Counted from the first letter of the stretch, positions 24,760-34,483 are shown. The stretch is 64,000 nucleotides of DNA from CAYJLF01 sp964371055 (GCA_964371055.1 CAYJLF010000019.1:1-64000); one strand, 5' to 3'. Numbers and translations are program-made. The notes: generated by a model not told the origin, from the letters alone.

Positions 24760-24788
24760 ACTGTAAGAATCGTCCCGGAGGGGTGCAA
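24760..24788 (-). promoter_or_regulatory. Predicted promoter of hdr-mvh operon
   Basis: On the minus strand TTGCAC (24783-24788), a 17-base spacer and TACAGT (24760-24765). The -10 matches TATAAT at 4 of 6 positions; the -35 shares only TTG. The predicted start near 24753 leaves a ~33-base leader. No FNR-like palindrome is visible in this 266-base gap. Confidence 0.4.
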
Positions 24789-24986
24789 GCGGAATCATCG
24801 GCCGATAGCGAAACATGGGGCAGAGCAGGTTGCGGCCTCCTGCGACGCAGAGACGCGACATCTCATCTGCGACGATGAATCGCAAAGAAGTCGATCGGCC
24901 ATCCTCGTTCCGTGTGAAAGCAGGCCACCGGGCAGACACACCGCGTCCCGGCGGGTGCGTCGAGCGGCTCCGTGGTCAGGCGAACC

Positions 24987-26897
24987 TCACCCCCCGGCCA
25001 CCGGCAGCCAGACCGTGAAGCGCGTCCCTCGTCCTTCCACGCTGTCGACGGCGATGCGCCCGCCGTGCTGGTCGACGATCTCCTTCACGATCACGAGGCC
25101 GAGCCCGGTGCCGACGGCGTCGCACGCGCGGGCGTTTTCCGCCCGGAAGAACTCGGTGAAGAGACGCGAGCGCGCCGCCTCAGGGATGCCGATCCCCGTG
25201 TCCGAGACCTCCAGCCGGATCTCCGATTCGCCCTCGGCGGCAATCTGCAGCGCCACTCTTCCGCCGTCGGGGGTGTACTTGATCGCGTTCGAGACCAGGT
25301 TTTCGAAGAGGTGCTGCAGCCGGCCGGCGTCTCCCCTCGCGGGCGGCAGACTCGCCGCCGCGGCGACGTGGAACGTCAGCCGCTTCTCGGCCGCGCGATC
25401 CCGGAAGGTCCGCTCCACTTTCCCCGCCAGCGCCGCCAGATCGACCGGCTCCCGGCGCGCTTCGGCGGGCGCCGTCTGGTTCTCCGCCAGCTGCATCAGC
25501 TCGTCGATGAAGAAACTCAGCCCGCGCACCCGGCGCTCGGCGCGACCGAGATACTCCTTCTGCTGGTCGTTGAGCTCGCCGATGTACCCGCCGCCCAGGA
25601 CATCCAGCATGCTGACCACCGCCGCCAGCGGGGCGCGCAGGTTGTGCGCGACGCGGAAGGTGAAGCGCTCCCTCTCCTTCGCCATCTGCTCGACCTGCTC
25701 GTAGGCGCGAGCGTTCTCCATCGCGATCGCCACCAGCTCGGCGGCGAGGCGCAGGAACTCGATGTCCGCCTCCTGGAAGTAGTCGGGCTCACGACAGTAG
25801 GCGCCGAGGATCCCGATCACGCGCCCCTCGTGCCGCAGAGGCACGAAGAGGACCGACTGGACCTGGGCCGAGGCGAACGCCTCCCCCAGTTGGAAGAGCT
25901 CCGTCTGCGTCACGTGACCGGTGGCGAACGGCTCACCCTCCATGATCCGGCGGTTGAGCGGGCTGCGGGCGATCTCGACCTCCTTGCCAGGAGCGAATCG
26001 CGCCGGCAGCCCCTGCGAGGCGACGTAGCGGAGACGAAGGCCGTCGTCACTCAAGAGCTTGACGGAGATCCCCTGCACCTGCAGCACCGCCGCCAGCTCG
26101 CGGCAGACGAGATCGAAGAGGGCCTGCAGGCGCCGGGACGAGACGATCGACTGGCTGATGGTATGGAGGCTCTTCAACCGGTTGTTCAGGTCCAGGATCG
26201 TCTCGGACAGCTCCGCCAGGCGGTGAATCCGCCGCTTGACCATCTCCATCATGCTGGTGGTCACAAGACTGCAGACCAGCATGCTGACGGCGAAGAAGCC
26301 CCAGCGCACCATGACGGGGAGCGCCCCGTCGGTCAGGACGATCGGCGTCCGGTCGCCGTAGAGGAGAGGCCGGTGGGCCAGCCAGCCGACACTCTCGGCC
26401 AGCGCAAGAAGCCCCATGCCGGCCGACACCCCGATGGCAAACGCATGGGCCGTGCGGTGCTTCAGCAGGATCGAAGCGAAGATGATGTGGAAGACGAAGA
26501 AGAAGACGAAAGGACTGGAGGCGCCGCCGGTGAAGTGAACAAAGACGAAGAGGGCCAGAAAGTCGGCCGCGACCTGCCAGCGGGTGAAGCCGCGGAGGCG
26601 TTCGTCGGTCTGCAGCGCCGTCTCCCGAACGAAGCGCCGGTGCCAGTGCTGGAAGATGAGATTGTACGCCAGGATGAGGACGGAGACGGCCAGCAGGGGG
26701 AGGATCGGCGTGTGCACGCCCAGGAGGTAGGCCCAGAGGAGCCCGACCCAGATCATGGGCGGAACCCACCACCGCGCCCGCACGAACCAGAGAGAGCGGT
26801 CCCTCAACTCGTGCAGGAGGATCAGTTGGCGCTCGGCCAACTCGTCCATCGCACTGACCGGCGATGAATCCGGAAGGATCGGCGTCAGGAGCTTCAT
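24987..26897 (-). CDS. Membrane GAF-domain histidine kinase
   Basis: 636-residue sensor kinase. About six N-terminal membrane helices span residues 40-230. A GAF-like domain follows at about 265-405, then HisKA with phospho-acceptor His418 (FRVAHNLRAPLAA). The ATPase domain has LVSNAIKYTPDGG, DTGIGIP and GTGLGLVIVKE. ATG 26897 has GGAGG about 6 bases upstream. No response regulator is nearby, so its target is unknown. It ends 266 bases before the hdr-mvh operon on the same strand, so a redox, quinone or H2-related signal is possible from position only. Confidence 0.88.
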   Translation of the reverse strand: MKLLTPILPDSSPVSAMDELAERQLILLHELRDRSLWFVRARWWVPPMIWVGLLWAYLLGVHTPILPLLAVSVLILAYNLIFQHWHRRFVRETALQTDERLRGFTRWQVAADFLALFVFVHFTGGASSPFVFFFVFHIIFASILLKHRTAHAFAIGVSAGMGLLALAESVGWLAHRPLLYGDRTPIVLTDGALPVMVRWGFFAVSMLVCSLVTTSMMEMVKRRIHRLAELSETILDLNNRLKSLHTISQSIVSSRRLQALFDLVCRELAAVLQVQGISVKLLSDDGLRLRYVASQGLPARFAPGKEVEIARSPLNRRIMEGEPFATGHVTQTELFQLGEAFASAQVQSVLFVPLRHEGRVIGILGAYCREPDYFQEADIEFLRLAAELVAIAMENARAYEQVEQMAKERERFTFRVAHNLRAPLAAVVSMLDVLGGGYIGELNDQQKEYLGRAERRVRGLSFFIDELMQLAENQTAPAEARREPVDLAALAGKVERTFRDRAAEKRLTFHVAAAASLPPARGDAGRLQHLFENLVSNAIKYTPDGGRVALQIAAEGESEIRLEVSDTGIGIPEAARSRLFTEFFRAENARACDAVGTGLGLVIVKEIVDQHGGRIAVDSVEGRGTRFTVWLPVAGG

Positions 26898-26910
26898 GCC
26901 GCCTCCATCT

Positions 26911-26928
26911 CCCCCGTCGGAACGGGGG
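26911..26928 (-). other. Inverted repeat in kinase leader
   Basis: CCCCCGTcggaACGGGGG is a perfect 7-bp stem with a 4-base loop. It ends about 14 bases before the kinase start and abuts its ribosome site. It could affect translation but lacks a U-run, so it is not a classical terminator. Confidence 0.35.
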
Positions 26929-26988
26929 CGCCTGGATGATACCAGCGATCTCGCTCTTCGGGGCCTGACATTCTGCCGCCGGCCGCTC

Positions 26989-27018
26989 GGCCCCAGTGGC
27001 GGCCCCAGTGGCGGCCCC
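26989..27018. repeat. 12-bp tandem repeat
   Basis: GGCCCCAGTGGC occurs twice in tandem (26989-27000 and 27001-27012) with a partial third copy (GGCCCC). It lies in the gap between the divergent histidine kinase and carA. No function is evident. Confidence 0.6.
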
Positions 27019-27128
27019 GGCGCCGGCGACTCCCGCCGGGCCGCGGTGGAGGACAGATCGTCCCGCGGGTCGATCCAACGATTCCTCCCGCACCGATCCT
27101 CTGCTAGTGTGCCCCGCTTGAAGACACC

Positions 27129-28196
27129 ATGAAACCGATCGAACGATCCTGGATGCTCGAGTTGGAGGACGGAACGCGATTTCGCGGCCGTCCCTGCGGC
27201 GCCGTGGTTCCGGCGGCGGGCGAAGTCGTCTTCAACACGGCGATGACGGGATACCCGGAGACTCTGACCGACCCCTCCTATCGCGGCCAGATCCTCGTCT
27301 TCACCTACCCGATGATCGGCAACTACGGCGTGCCGCCCGCCTCGTCCAAGGACCGCTTCGAATCGGATCGCATCCAGGTCAGCGCCGCTCTGATGGCGCT
27401 GGCGGTCGACGCCCCCTGGCGCGACGAGGCGGGACGCACGCTCCGGGCCTGGCTCGCCGCCGAGGGGATCCCCGCGCTGGAGGATCTCGACACCCGCGCG
27501 TTGACCCTCCATCTCCGGGAGCGGGGCACGCTGCTCGGCCGCATCCTCCCCGCGGACGCCTCCGCCCTCGTTCCCTTCCACGACCCGAACCGGGTCCCGA
27601 TCGTGGCGGAAGTCTCCGGCCAGGCCCCCGAACTCCACGGCCGGGGGGACCGTCGCGTCGTCCTAGTCGACTGCGGCGCCAAGCGGGCGATCCGGCGCGA
27701 GCTCGTCGCGAGGGGCCTCGAGGTGCTGCAGGTGCCGCACGACCACGATTACACCGGCGAGCGGTTCGACGGCATCGTCGTCTCCAACGGGCCGGGCAAT
27801 CCGGAACAGTGCGGAGCGACGATCGCCGTGCTGCGGCGCGCGCTGGTCCTGGGCCGTCCGGTCTTCGGCATCTGCCTCGGGTCGCAGCTTCTGGCCCTCG
27901 CCGCGGGCGCCCGCACCTACAAGCTGCGCTACGGCCACCGAGGGCAGAACCAGCCCTGCCTCGAGGAAGGGACGCCGCGCTGTTTCCTGACCTCCCAGAA
28001 TCACGGCTACGCCGTGGACGAGAGCACCCTCCCTCCCGAGTGGCAGGTCTGGTTCCGCAACGCCAACGACGGCAGCGTGGAGGGGATCCGCCACCGGCGG
28101 GCTCCGTTCCGCGCCGTGCAATTCCATCCCGAGGCGTCGCCGGGACCGCGCGATACCGGGTTCCTCTTCGACGACTTCGTCCGGAGCCTTCCATGA
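27129..28196 (+). CDS. carA: Carbamoyl-phosphate synthase small subunit
   Basis: 355-residue glutamine amidotransferase subunit that feeds ammonia to CarB for pyrimidine and arginine synthesis, and here also supplies carbamoyl phosphate for HypF. The nucleophile is the Cys in GICLGSQLLALAAG, with the His/Glu of VQFHPEASPGP. The CLG(H/S)Q position is Ser rather than the usual His. The segments YKLRYGHRGQNQPC and RCFLTSQNHGYAVD resemble the eukaryotic CAD small domain. The ATG at 27129 has only a weak upstream ribosome site. The stop overlaps carB. Confidence 0.95.
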   Translation: MKPIERSWMLELEDGTRFRGRPCGAVVPAAGEVVFNTAMTGYPETLTDPSYRGQILVFTYPMIGNYGVPPASSKDRFESDRIQVSAALMALAVDAPWRDEAGRTLRAWLAAEGIPALEDLDTRALTLHLRERGTLLGRILPADASALVPFHDPNRVPIVAEVSGQAPELHGRGDRRVVLVDCGAKRAIRRELVARGLEVLQVPHDHDYTGERFDGIVVSNGPGNPEQCGATIAVLRRALVLGRPVFGICLGSQLLALAAGARTYKLRYGHRGQNQPCLEEGTPRCFLTSQNHGYAVDESTLPPEWQVWFRNANDGSVEGIRHRRAPFRAVQFHPEASPGPRDTGFLFDDFVRSLP

Positions 28197-31100
28197 ACGG
28201 CCACCCGAAGTCGGTCCTCATCCTCGGATCGGGCGCGCTGCGCATCGGCCAGGCCGGCGAGTTCGACTACTCCGGCAGCCAGGCGTTGAAGGCGCTGCGC
28301 GAGGAAGGGATCCGCACGATCCTCATCAACCCGAACGTCGCCACGATCCAGACGACACCCGGGCTCGCGGACCAGATCTACCTCCTGCCGGTGGAACCCG
28401 AGGTGGTCCGCTCCGTGCTCGCACGCGAGCGTCCCGACGGCATCCTGCTCGGCTTCGGCGGGCAGTCGGCGCTGAACGCCGGGCTCGCGCTGGCGCGCGA
28501 CGGGGAGTTGGAAAGGCTGGGCATCCAGGTCCTGGGCACGCCGATCGCGGCGATCGAGACGACCGAGGATCGCGCCGCCTTCGCCGCGGCGATGCGCGCG
28601 ATCGGGATGGCGGTCCCCCAGAGCGCGGCGGTCGAGACAGTCGAGGCCGCCGGCCGCGCCGCGGAGTCGGTCGGCTATCCGGTGATGGTCCGCGCCGGTT
28701 TCTCGCTGGGCGGCCTCGGCTCCGGGGTGGCCCGCGATGCCGCGGAGCTCGAAGCGCGCGCTTCGGAAGCGCTCGCCCTCGCGCCGCAGTTACTCATCGA
28801 GGAGTACCTCGAGGGATGGAGAGAGCTCGAGTACGAGGTGGTGCGGGACCGCCACGGCAATGCCGTCACCGTCTGCAACCTCGAGAATCTCGACCCGATG
28901 GGGATCCATACCGGCGAGAGCATCGTCGTCGCTCCCTCGCAGACGCTCGATGACGAGGAGTACCATCGCCTCCGCTCCGGCGCTCTTCGCATCGTCGACG
29001 CCCTCGGGATCGTCGGCGAGTGCAACGTCCAGTTCGCCCTCCACCCGCACAGCGGCGAGGCGCGCGTCATCGAAGTCAACGCCCGGCTCTCGCGTTCCAG
29101 CGCCCTCGCGAGCAAGGCGACCGGCTACCCGCTCGCCTGGGTCGCGGCCAAGCTGGCCCTCGGTCACGGCCTGGCGGAGCTCAAAAACGCCGTGACCGGC
29201 GTCACCGGCTGTTTCTTCGAGCCGGCGCTCGACTACGTCACCGTCAAGATGCCCCGCTGGGATCTGCACAAGTTTCGCGCCGCCTCCCGTCGGATCGGCA
29301 GCGAGATGAAGAGCGTCGGCGAAGTGATGGCAATCGGCGCCTCTTTCGAGGAGGCGCTGCAGAAGGCCGTGCGCTCGCTCGGCCTCGGCTATGACGGATT
29401 GACCGATCCCAGAGCCGGCGTCCCCGACCCACAAGCCGAGGTCATGCCTCCCACCGATCGGCGTCTGTTCGCACTGGCGCAGCAACTCCAGCACGGCGTG
29501 GGGGTCGACGAACTGGCGCGGCGGACCGGCATCCACCCCTGGTTCCTCGATCGGATCGCCGCGATCGTCGAGACCGAACGGGGAATCGAAGCGTGGGGCG
29601 CCCGGGACGCCGCGACGTCGCTCTCGGCGCTCGACCCGCCCCGCCTGCGCGCCTGGAAGAAGTGCGGTTTCTCGGACCGCGCCGTCGGACGGATCCTGGG
29701 CGTCACCGAGGAAGCGGTGCGGGTGCGCCGGCTGGAGATGGATCTGCGCCCGCGGGTCCGGCGCATCGACACTCTGGCCGGCGAGGTGCCGGCCGCGACC
29801 AACTATCTCTACCTGACCTACGGCGCCGACCGCGACGAGATCCCGCCGGAGCCGGCGGGAAGACCGGTCGTGATCCTGGGCGGGGGCCCCTACAGCATCG
29901 GCTCGTCGGTGGAATTCGACTGGTGTTCGGTTGGGGCGTGCGGCACGGCGCGCGCGGCCGGGCACCGCACGGTGCTCATCAACTGCAATCCCGAGACGGT
30001 CTCGACCGATTACGACCTGACCGACCGGCTCTACTTCGAGGAACTCACCCTCGAGCGGATCCGCGACGTCGTCGACTTCGAGCGGCCGCTCGGCGTCATC
30101 GTGTCGGTCGGCGGACAGATCCCGAACAACCTCTCACCGCAACTCCACTCCTCGGGAGTGCGGATCCTCGGGACGCACCCGGAGATGATCGACCGGGCCG
30201 AAAACCGCCACCGGTTCAGCGAACTGCTCGACCGGCTCGGCGTCCAGCAGCCCCCCTGGCGGGAACTCACCTCGCTCGAGGACGCCCGCCAGTTCGCCTC
30301 CGAGGTCGGCTACCCGGTCCTGGTCCGCCCGTCGTATGTCCTCTCCGGCTCGGCGATGAACATTGCGCGCACGCCCCGCTCCCTCGAGCAGTTCCTCGAG
30401 CGGGCGGCCAGCGTCTCTCCGGAAAGCCCGGTGGTCATCTCCAAGTTCATCGACGGGGCGAAGGAGATCGAGATCGACGCCGTGGCCCAGGACGGCACCA
30501 TGGTCCTCTACGCCATCACCGAGCATGTCGAGCTCTCCGGGGTCCACTCGGGCGACGCCACCGTCGTGCTGCCGCCCCAGGCGGTCTTCCTGGAGACGGT
30601 GCGACGGGCCAAGCGGATCGCGCGGAGAATCGCGCAGTCGCTGGCCATCACGGGACCGTTCAACGTCCAGTTCCTCGCCCGGCGCAATGAGCTGTCGGTC
30701 ATCGAGTGCAACCTCCGGGCCTCACGCTCCTTCCCCTTCGTCTCCAAGGCGACCGGCCACAACTTCATCGAGGTCGCGACCCGCGCCATCCTCGGCCTCG
30801 ACGTCCGCGGCGAGTACCGCACGCTCGACCTCGACCATGTGGCGGTCAAGGTGCCGCAGTTCTCCTTCGCGAGGCTCAAGGGGGCCGACCCGGTGCTCTA
30901 CGTGGAGATGACCTCGACCGGCGAGGCGGCCTGCCTCGGCGACTCGCTGGAAGAGGCGTTCCTGAAGGCGCTCATCGCCAACGGCTTCCGCCTCCCGCGC
31001 CGCAGCGTCCTCTTCACGGTCGGCTCCGAGGAGCACAAGGTGAAACTGCTCGAGCCGGCCCGCGACCTCGCCGGGGCCGGGCTGACCCTCTACGCCACGG

Positions 31101-31411
31101 CCGGCACCCACGCCTTCCTCGAAGCGCATGGCGTCTCCTCCCGCCTGGTGCACAAGGAAAGCGAGGCGCGGCATCCTTCGGTCGTCGGGCTGATTCGCGA
31201 CGGGACGCTCGAGTGCGTCATCAACGTCCCCTTGCGCGCGAGCGACGATGACACCCTGACCGACGGCTACGCGATCCGTCGCGCCGCCGCCGACCGCGGC
31301 GTGCCCCTGCTCAACGACGCGGAGCTGGCCCGCCTCTTCGTGCGCGCCTATCTTGCCTATCGCGACGGCGGGCTGCAGGCGCGGGCCCTCTCGGACTATC
31401 TGGTGGGATAG
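28193..31411 (+). CDS. carB: Carbamoyl-phosphate synthase large subunit
   Basis: 1072-residue enzyme with two ATP-grasp halves and a C-terminal MGS-like allosteric domain (about 940-1072). The N-terminal motif is RIGQAGEFDYSGSQALKAL, with Gly where typical bacterial CarB has Cys (QACEFDYSG). The second half has IGSSVEFDWCSVGACGTAR and NPETVSTDYDLTDRLYFEEL, both reminiscent of CAD. ATG 28193 overlaps the carA stop (ATGA). The 3' end overlaps the convergent methyltransferase gene by 16 bases. Confidence 0.96.
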   Translation: MNGHPKSVLILGSGALRIGQAGEFDYSGSQALKALREEGIRTILINPNVATIQTTPGLADQIYLLPVEPEVVRSVLARERPDGILLGFGGQSALNAGLALARDGELERLGIQVLGTPIAAIETTEDRAAFAAAMRAIGMAVPQSAAVETVEAAGRAAESVGYPVMVRAGFSLGGLGSGVARDAAELEARASEALALAPQLLIEEYLEGWRELEYEVVRDRHGNAVTVCNLENLDPMGIHTGESIVVAPSQTLDDEEYHRLRSGALRIVDALGIVGECNVQFALHPHSGEARVIEVNARLSRSSALASKATGYPLAWVAAKLALGHGLAELKNAVTGVTGCFFEPALDYVTVKMPRWDLHKFRAASRRIGSEMKSVGEVMAIGASFEEALQKAVRSLGLGYDGLTDPRAGVPDPQAEVMPPTDRRLFALAQQLQHGVGVDELARRTGIHPWFLDRIAAIVETERGIEAWGARDAATSLSALDPPRLRAWKKCGFSDRAVGRILGVTEEAVRVRRLEMDLRPRVRRIDTLAGEVPAATNYLYLTYGADRDEIPPEPAGRPVVILGGGPYSIGSSVEFDWCSVGACGTARAAGHRTVLINCNPETVSTDYDLTDRLYFEELTLERIRDVVDFERPLGVIVSVGGQIPNNLSPQLHSSGVRILGTHPEMIDRAENRHRFSELLDRLGVQQPPWRELTSLEDARQFASEVGYPVLVRPSYVLSGSAMNIARTPRSLEQFLERAASVSPESPVVISKFIDGAKEIEIDAVAQDGTMVLYAITEHVELSGVHSGDATVVLPPQAVFLETVRRAKRIARRIAQSLAITGPFNVQFLARRNELSVIECNLRASRSFPFVSKATGHNFIEVATRAILGLDVRGEYRTLDLDHVAVKVPQFSFARLKGADPVLYVEMTSTGEAACLGDSLEEAFLKALIANGFRLPRRSVLFTVGSEEHKVKLLEPARDLAGAGLTLYATAGTHAFLEAHGVSSRLVHKESEARHPSVVGLIRDGTLECVINVPLRASDDDTLTDGYAIRRAAADRGVPLLNDAELARLFVRAYLAYRDGGLQARALSDYLVG

Positions 31412-32076
31412 ACGCCGCCCGCCGGTTCCACGCGCCGAAACACCGTCACCCGCTCCGCGTCCCCTCCGATCAGCTCGAGCCGGTGCGCCCCGGCGATCCA
31501 TTCCATCGTGCGATCATGATAGAAAGAGACGTGGGTCGGATCGGAGAGATAGGGCCACTTCCGCCACTGCGCCCGGTCGCGCCACCGCTCCGTCATGACG
31601 CCGAGGATCCCCCCCGGCGCGACCAGCTCGACGAGCCTCTCGATCTCCCGCGCCGGCTTATGAAAGTGCTCGAAGACCTCAGAGGCCAGGACAACCTCGT
31701 AAGGCGGCTGCGGCGGATCGGGGTGGAAGAGTGGATCGTACGCGTCACACGTGAAGCCACGCCGCCGCGCCAGCTCCGCCAGCACCGGCTGTGGCCCGCA
31801 ACCGAAGTCGAGCCCTCGCGCGCCGGGAGTCAGGAGCTCCGCCACCGGATCGAGCAGGCGCGTGAGGAACGTGACATAGCCGGCATCCTCGATCGAGTTG
31901 TGGTGGAGCCCGTAGCGTCGCCGCTCGCTCCCGCGGTCCGGCCGGTCGCCCGGCGCGACCGCCAGCAGCAGACACTCATCGCAGAGCCAGAGGGTCCGCC
32001 CGAAGGCGGCGGCCACCTTCTCTCTTCCGGCCCCGTCGCACAAAGGACAACGGGAATCGGCGTCGGGCGCCGACAT
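31396..32076 (-). CDS. Zinc-ribbon class I methyltransferase
   Basis: 226-residue protein. A four-cysteine ribbon at the N-terminus (CPLCDGAG...LWLCDECLLL) precedes a Rossmann methyltransferase core with motif I GLDFGCGPQPVLAELARRRG. Motif II lies in VVLASEVFEHFHKP and the post-II motif in LVAPGGILGVMTE. The substrate is unknown. The ATG at 32076 lies 1 base after the TonB-receptor stop. The gene runs convergent to carB and shares 16 bases with it. It is the last gene of the pur-TonB run. Confidence 0.85.
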   Translation of the reverse strand: MSAPDADSRCPLCDGAGREKVAAAFGRTLWLCDECLLLAVAPGDRPDRGSERRRYGLHHNSIEDAGYVTFLTRLLDPVAELLTPGARGLDFGCGPQPVLAELARRRGFTCDAYDPLFHPDPPQPPYEVVLASEVFEHFHKPAREIERLVELVAPGGILGVMTERWRDRAQWRKWPYLSDPTHVSFYHDRTMEWIAGAHRLELIGGDAERVTVFRRVEPAGGVYPTR

Positions 32077-32077
32077 C

Positions 32078-34483
32078 TCAGAACTCCACCGTCAACCCCA
32101 CGGTCGGCAGGATCGCGATGCTGTTCCGGTCGACGATCTCTCCTTCGGCGAAGTTCCAGCGCGGCCGGGTCGGCGAGGCGTAATTGTAGATGTTCTGCAC
32201 GTCGAGAAACGCGATCATCGACCACCCGGCGAAGTTCCAGCGCCGGTCCGCGCGCACGTCGAGCTGATGGCTGAGGCCGAGACGCTCCGCCAGGTACTCC
32301 TCCGGCAGGTTCTGCACCAGCCCGGGACGCTCCGGGTTGAGGGATGGATCGTAGGCCGGGGTGTACGGGGCGCCGGTCGCGATCCGGAACTTGCCGCTGA
32401 ATTCCCACGCGGCACTCTTCACGTACCCGCCGCCGACCGTAAGGATCACCCTCTGGTCGAACTGCCCCGGATACCAGCGGCCGTTCACCGCCCGGTAGCC
32501 GCTCTTCCCCACGCTCAACCCGACCTGCCCGTAGCACGGGACCTCCGAGAACTTCTTCTGGGCCTGCAGCTCGAGGCCGAACGCTTCCCCCGATCCGCGC
32601 GACGCGAGACGGAGGTAGCCGAGCGACTGGAAGTCATCGTCGCGACCGCCATAGCCGACCCCGGAGTTCGTCAACACCAGGTAGTCGGTGGCGGCGGTGG
32701 AGTCGGTGCCGACATCGATGCCGGCCGGGAGGTCCCCGTAACGCTTGTAGTAGAGCTCTGCCATGAACTCCGTGTCGGGCCGAACCAGCCACTCGACCGC
32801 GGCCACGGCCATGTCGTTCCGGGAGGCCTCGAGAGTGCGGTTCCTCGGCTGTAGCGTCCACGAGAGGGCAGGCGGCTGTCGGTAGCGACCCAGAGCGAAT
32901 CGCCAGGTCCACTCCTCGCGTTGCCGCCAGGTGAGAGAGCCGCGCGGCGAGAGGTAGCCCCCGCTCTCCAACTCGTCGTAATGGTCCGCGCGCAGTCCGA
33001 CGATCAGATCCAGGCGCCGGGTCAGTCGCCGCTCCCCCTGAAGCCACGCCCCCGCCCGTCCGGCCGACAGGACCTCGTCGATGCGCGCGGGAAGCCCGAG
33101 CGAGTCTCGCGGCACCTCGCGGCCGCTTCGATCGATGACGGTATCGGCGAACGACGTCCGATTGGACTCGCGCAGGATCGTGTACGAACCTCCCCCGCTC
33201 CAGTCGGCCACGCCGCCCCACCGCACGAGTCCGTCCAGCCGGATCGTTCCCTCGCTCGCCATGGCGGAACTGCGAAAGTACTCGCGCGCCACGACGGCGG
33301 TGTCGGCCTGACTGAAGCGGAAGTCGTCGCGGTTCAGCCCGAGCGCCGCCTGGAGAAAGCCGGCCGGGATCAGGTGGCGCACGCGCATCCCGAGCACCAG
33401 ACGATCCTGCTCGTTGCCGAGAATGCCCGCGTTCTGGCGGCGATCCTCGGGCGTTTCGCGGTCGCGCTCGACGTCGTCGGCGGCATAGAGCCCGATCACC
33501 GACAGGCGGTCACGCGGCGAGAGATTCGCGTCGTAGAACAGGTTGTAGTCGCTGTAGACCGGCACGAAGGCCTGTCCGGCCGCCTTGAAGATGAGATCGA
33601 GATAACTCCGCCGGGCCGACGCGCGCACGGTCCCCTCGCCGAGCGGACCCTCGACATTCAGGCCGAACTGCGAGGCCGAGAGCGTCGCCTTGCCGCCGAA
33701 GCGATCCCTGCGCCCCGGCCTCAGATCCAGCGAGAGGACCGACGACATCCGATCTCCGAAGCCGACTCCGAATCCCCCGGTGGAGAACTCGACCCGTTCG
33801 ACGAAGTCGAGATTGACGAAGCTCAGGGATCCGGTCGTGGCGCCGGGCAAGCCGAAGTGGTTGATGTTCGGCACCGGGAGCCCCTGGACCAGGTAGAGGT
33901 TCTCGGTCGGACCGCCGCCGCGCACCAGAAGGTCGTTCCGTCCCCCCTCGTTCACCTGTGCGACGCCGGGGAGCGTCGTGACCGTGCGCACCACGTCCTC
34001 GAAACCGCCCGGAAACCGGCGGATCTCCTCCCGCGACAGCGACGTGGTGCTGACCGGCGCCTGCCGCTGCTCGGCGAAGAAGCGCGGCCGGATCGTCAGC
34101 CCCTCCGCCATCAGCACTGCGGGAACGAGCTCGATCTCGACGCGGACGGGAGCGCTGGAGCCGACCACGATATCGGTCCGGATGGCCGGACGGTAGCCGA
34201 TGAACGAGGCCGCTACCTGGTAGGTGCCGGGTGGAAGATCGGGGATGAAGAAGGTGCCATCTTCGACCGACGCCGCGCCGCGCGTCGTCCCCGGCAGGGT
34301 GATGTTGGCCCCGGCGAGCGGCTGCCGCGTGCGCGCATCGACGATCACCCCTTCGATGCGACCGAGCGGGGTTGCGGCCATCACGCGGGGGACAGCCGGA
34401 CCGCGCATCAGGCCAAGGAGACCGAAGAGGCCGGTCAGGAAGAGGACGAGGACTGCGCCACGCAACCTTCTCGCGTGGATCAA
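32078..34483 (-). CDS. TonB-dependent receptor with carboxypeptidase-like domain
   Basis: 801-residue outer-membrane receptor. A signal sequence is followed by a carboxypeptidase-regulatory-like beta domain (GRIEGVIVDARTRQPLAGAN, about residues 41-60). The plug domain contains NDLLVRGGGPTENLYLVQGL, and a long beta-barrel ends in GLTVEF with a terminal Phe. Start is TTG 34483, with GGAGG 6 bases upstream, overlapping the purE stop. The ligand is unknown. It sits downstream of purD-purE, an odd partner, and one base before a methyltransferase gene. No TonB/ExbBD genes are nearby. Confidence 0.9.
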   Translation of the reverse strand: MIHARRLRGAVLVLFLTGLFGLLGLMRGPAVPRVMAATPLGRIEGVIVDARTRQPLAGANITLPGTTRGAASVEDGTFFIPDLPPGTYQVAASFIGYRPAIRTDIVVGSSAPVRVEIELVPAVLMAEGLTIRPRFFAEQRQAPVSTTSLSREEIRRFPGGFEDVVRTVTTLPGVAQVNEGGRNDLLVRGGGPTENLYLVQGLPVPNINHFGLPGATTGSLSFVNLDFVERVEFSTGGFGVGFGDRMSSVLSLDLRPGRRDRFGGKATLSASQFGLNVEGPLGEGTVRASARRSYLDLIFKAAGQAFVPVYSDYNLFYDANLSPRDRLSVIGLYAADDVERDRETPEDRRQNAGILGNEQDRLVLGMRVRHLIPAGFLQAALGLNRDDFRFSQADTAVVAREYFRSSAMASEGTIRLDGLVRWGGVADWSGGGSYTILRESNRTSFADTVIDRSGREVPRDSLGLPARIDEVLSAGRAGAWLQGERRLTRRLDLIVGLRADHYDELESGGYLSPRGSLTWRQREEWTWRFALGRYRQPPALSWTLQPRNRTLEASRNDMAVAAVEWLVRPDTEFMAELYYKRYGDLPAGIDVGTDSTAATDYLVLTNSGVGYGGRDDDFQSLGYLRLASRGSGEAFGLELQAQKKFSEVPCYGQVGLSVGKSGYRAVNGRWYPGQFDQRVILTVGGGYVKSAAWEFSGKFRIATGAPYTPAYDPSLNPERPGLVQNLPEEYLAERLGLSHQLDVRADRRWNFAGWSMIAFLDVQNIYNYASPTRPRWNFAEGEIVDRNSIAILPTVGLTVEF

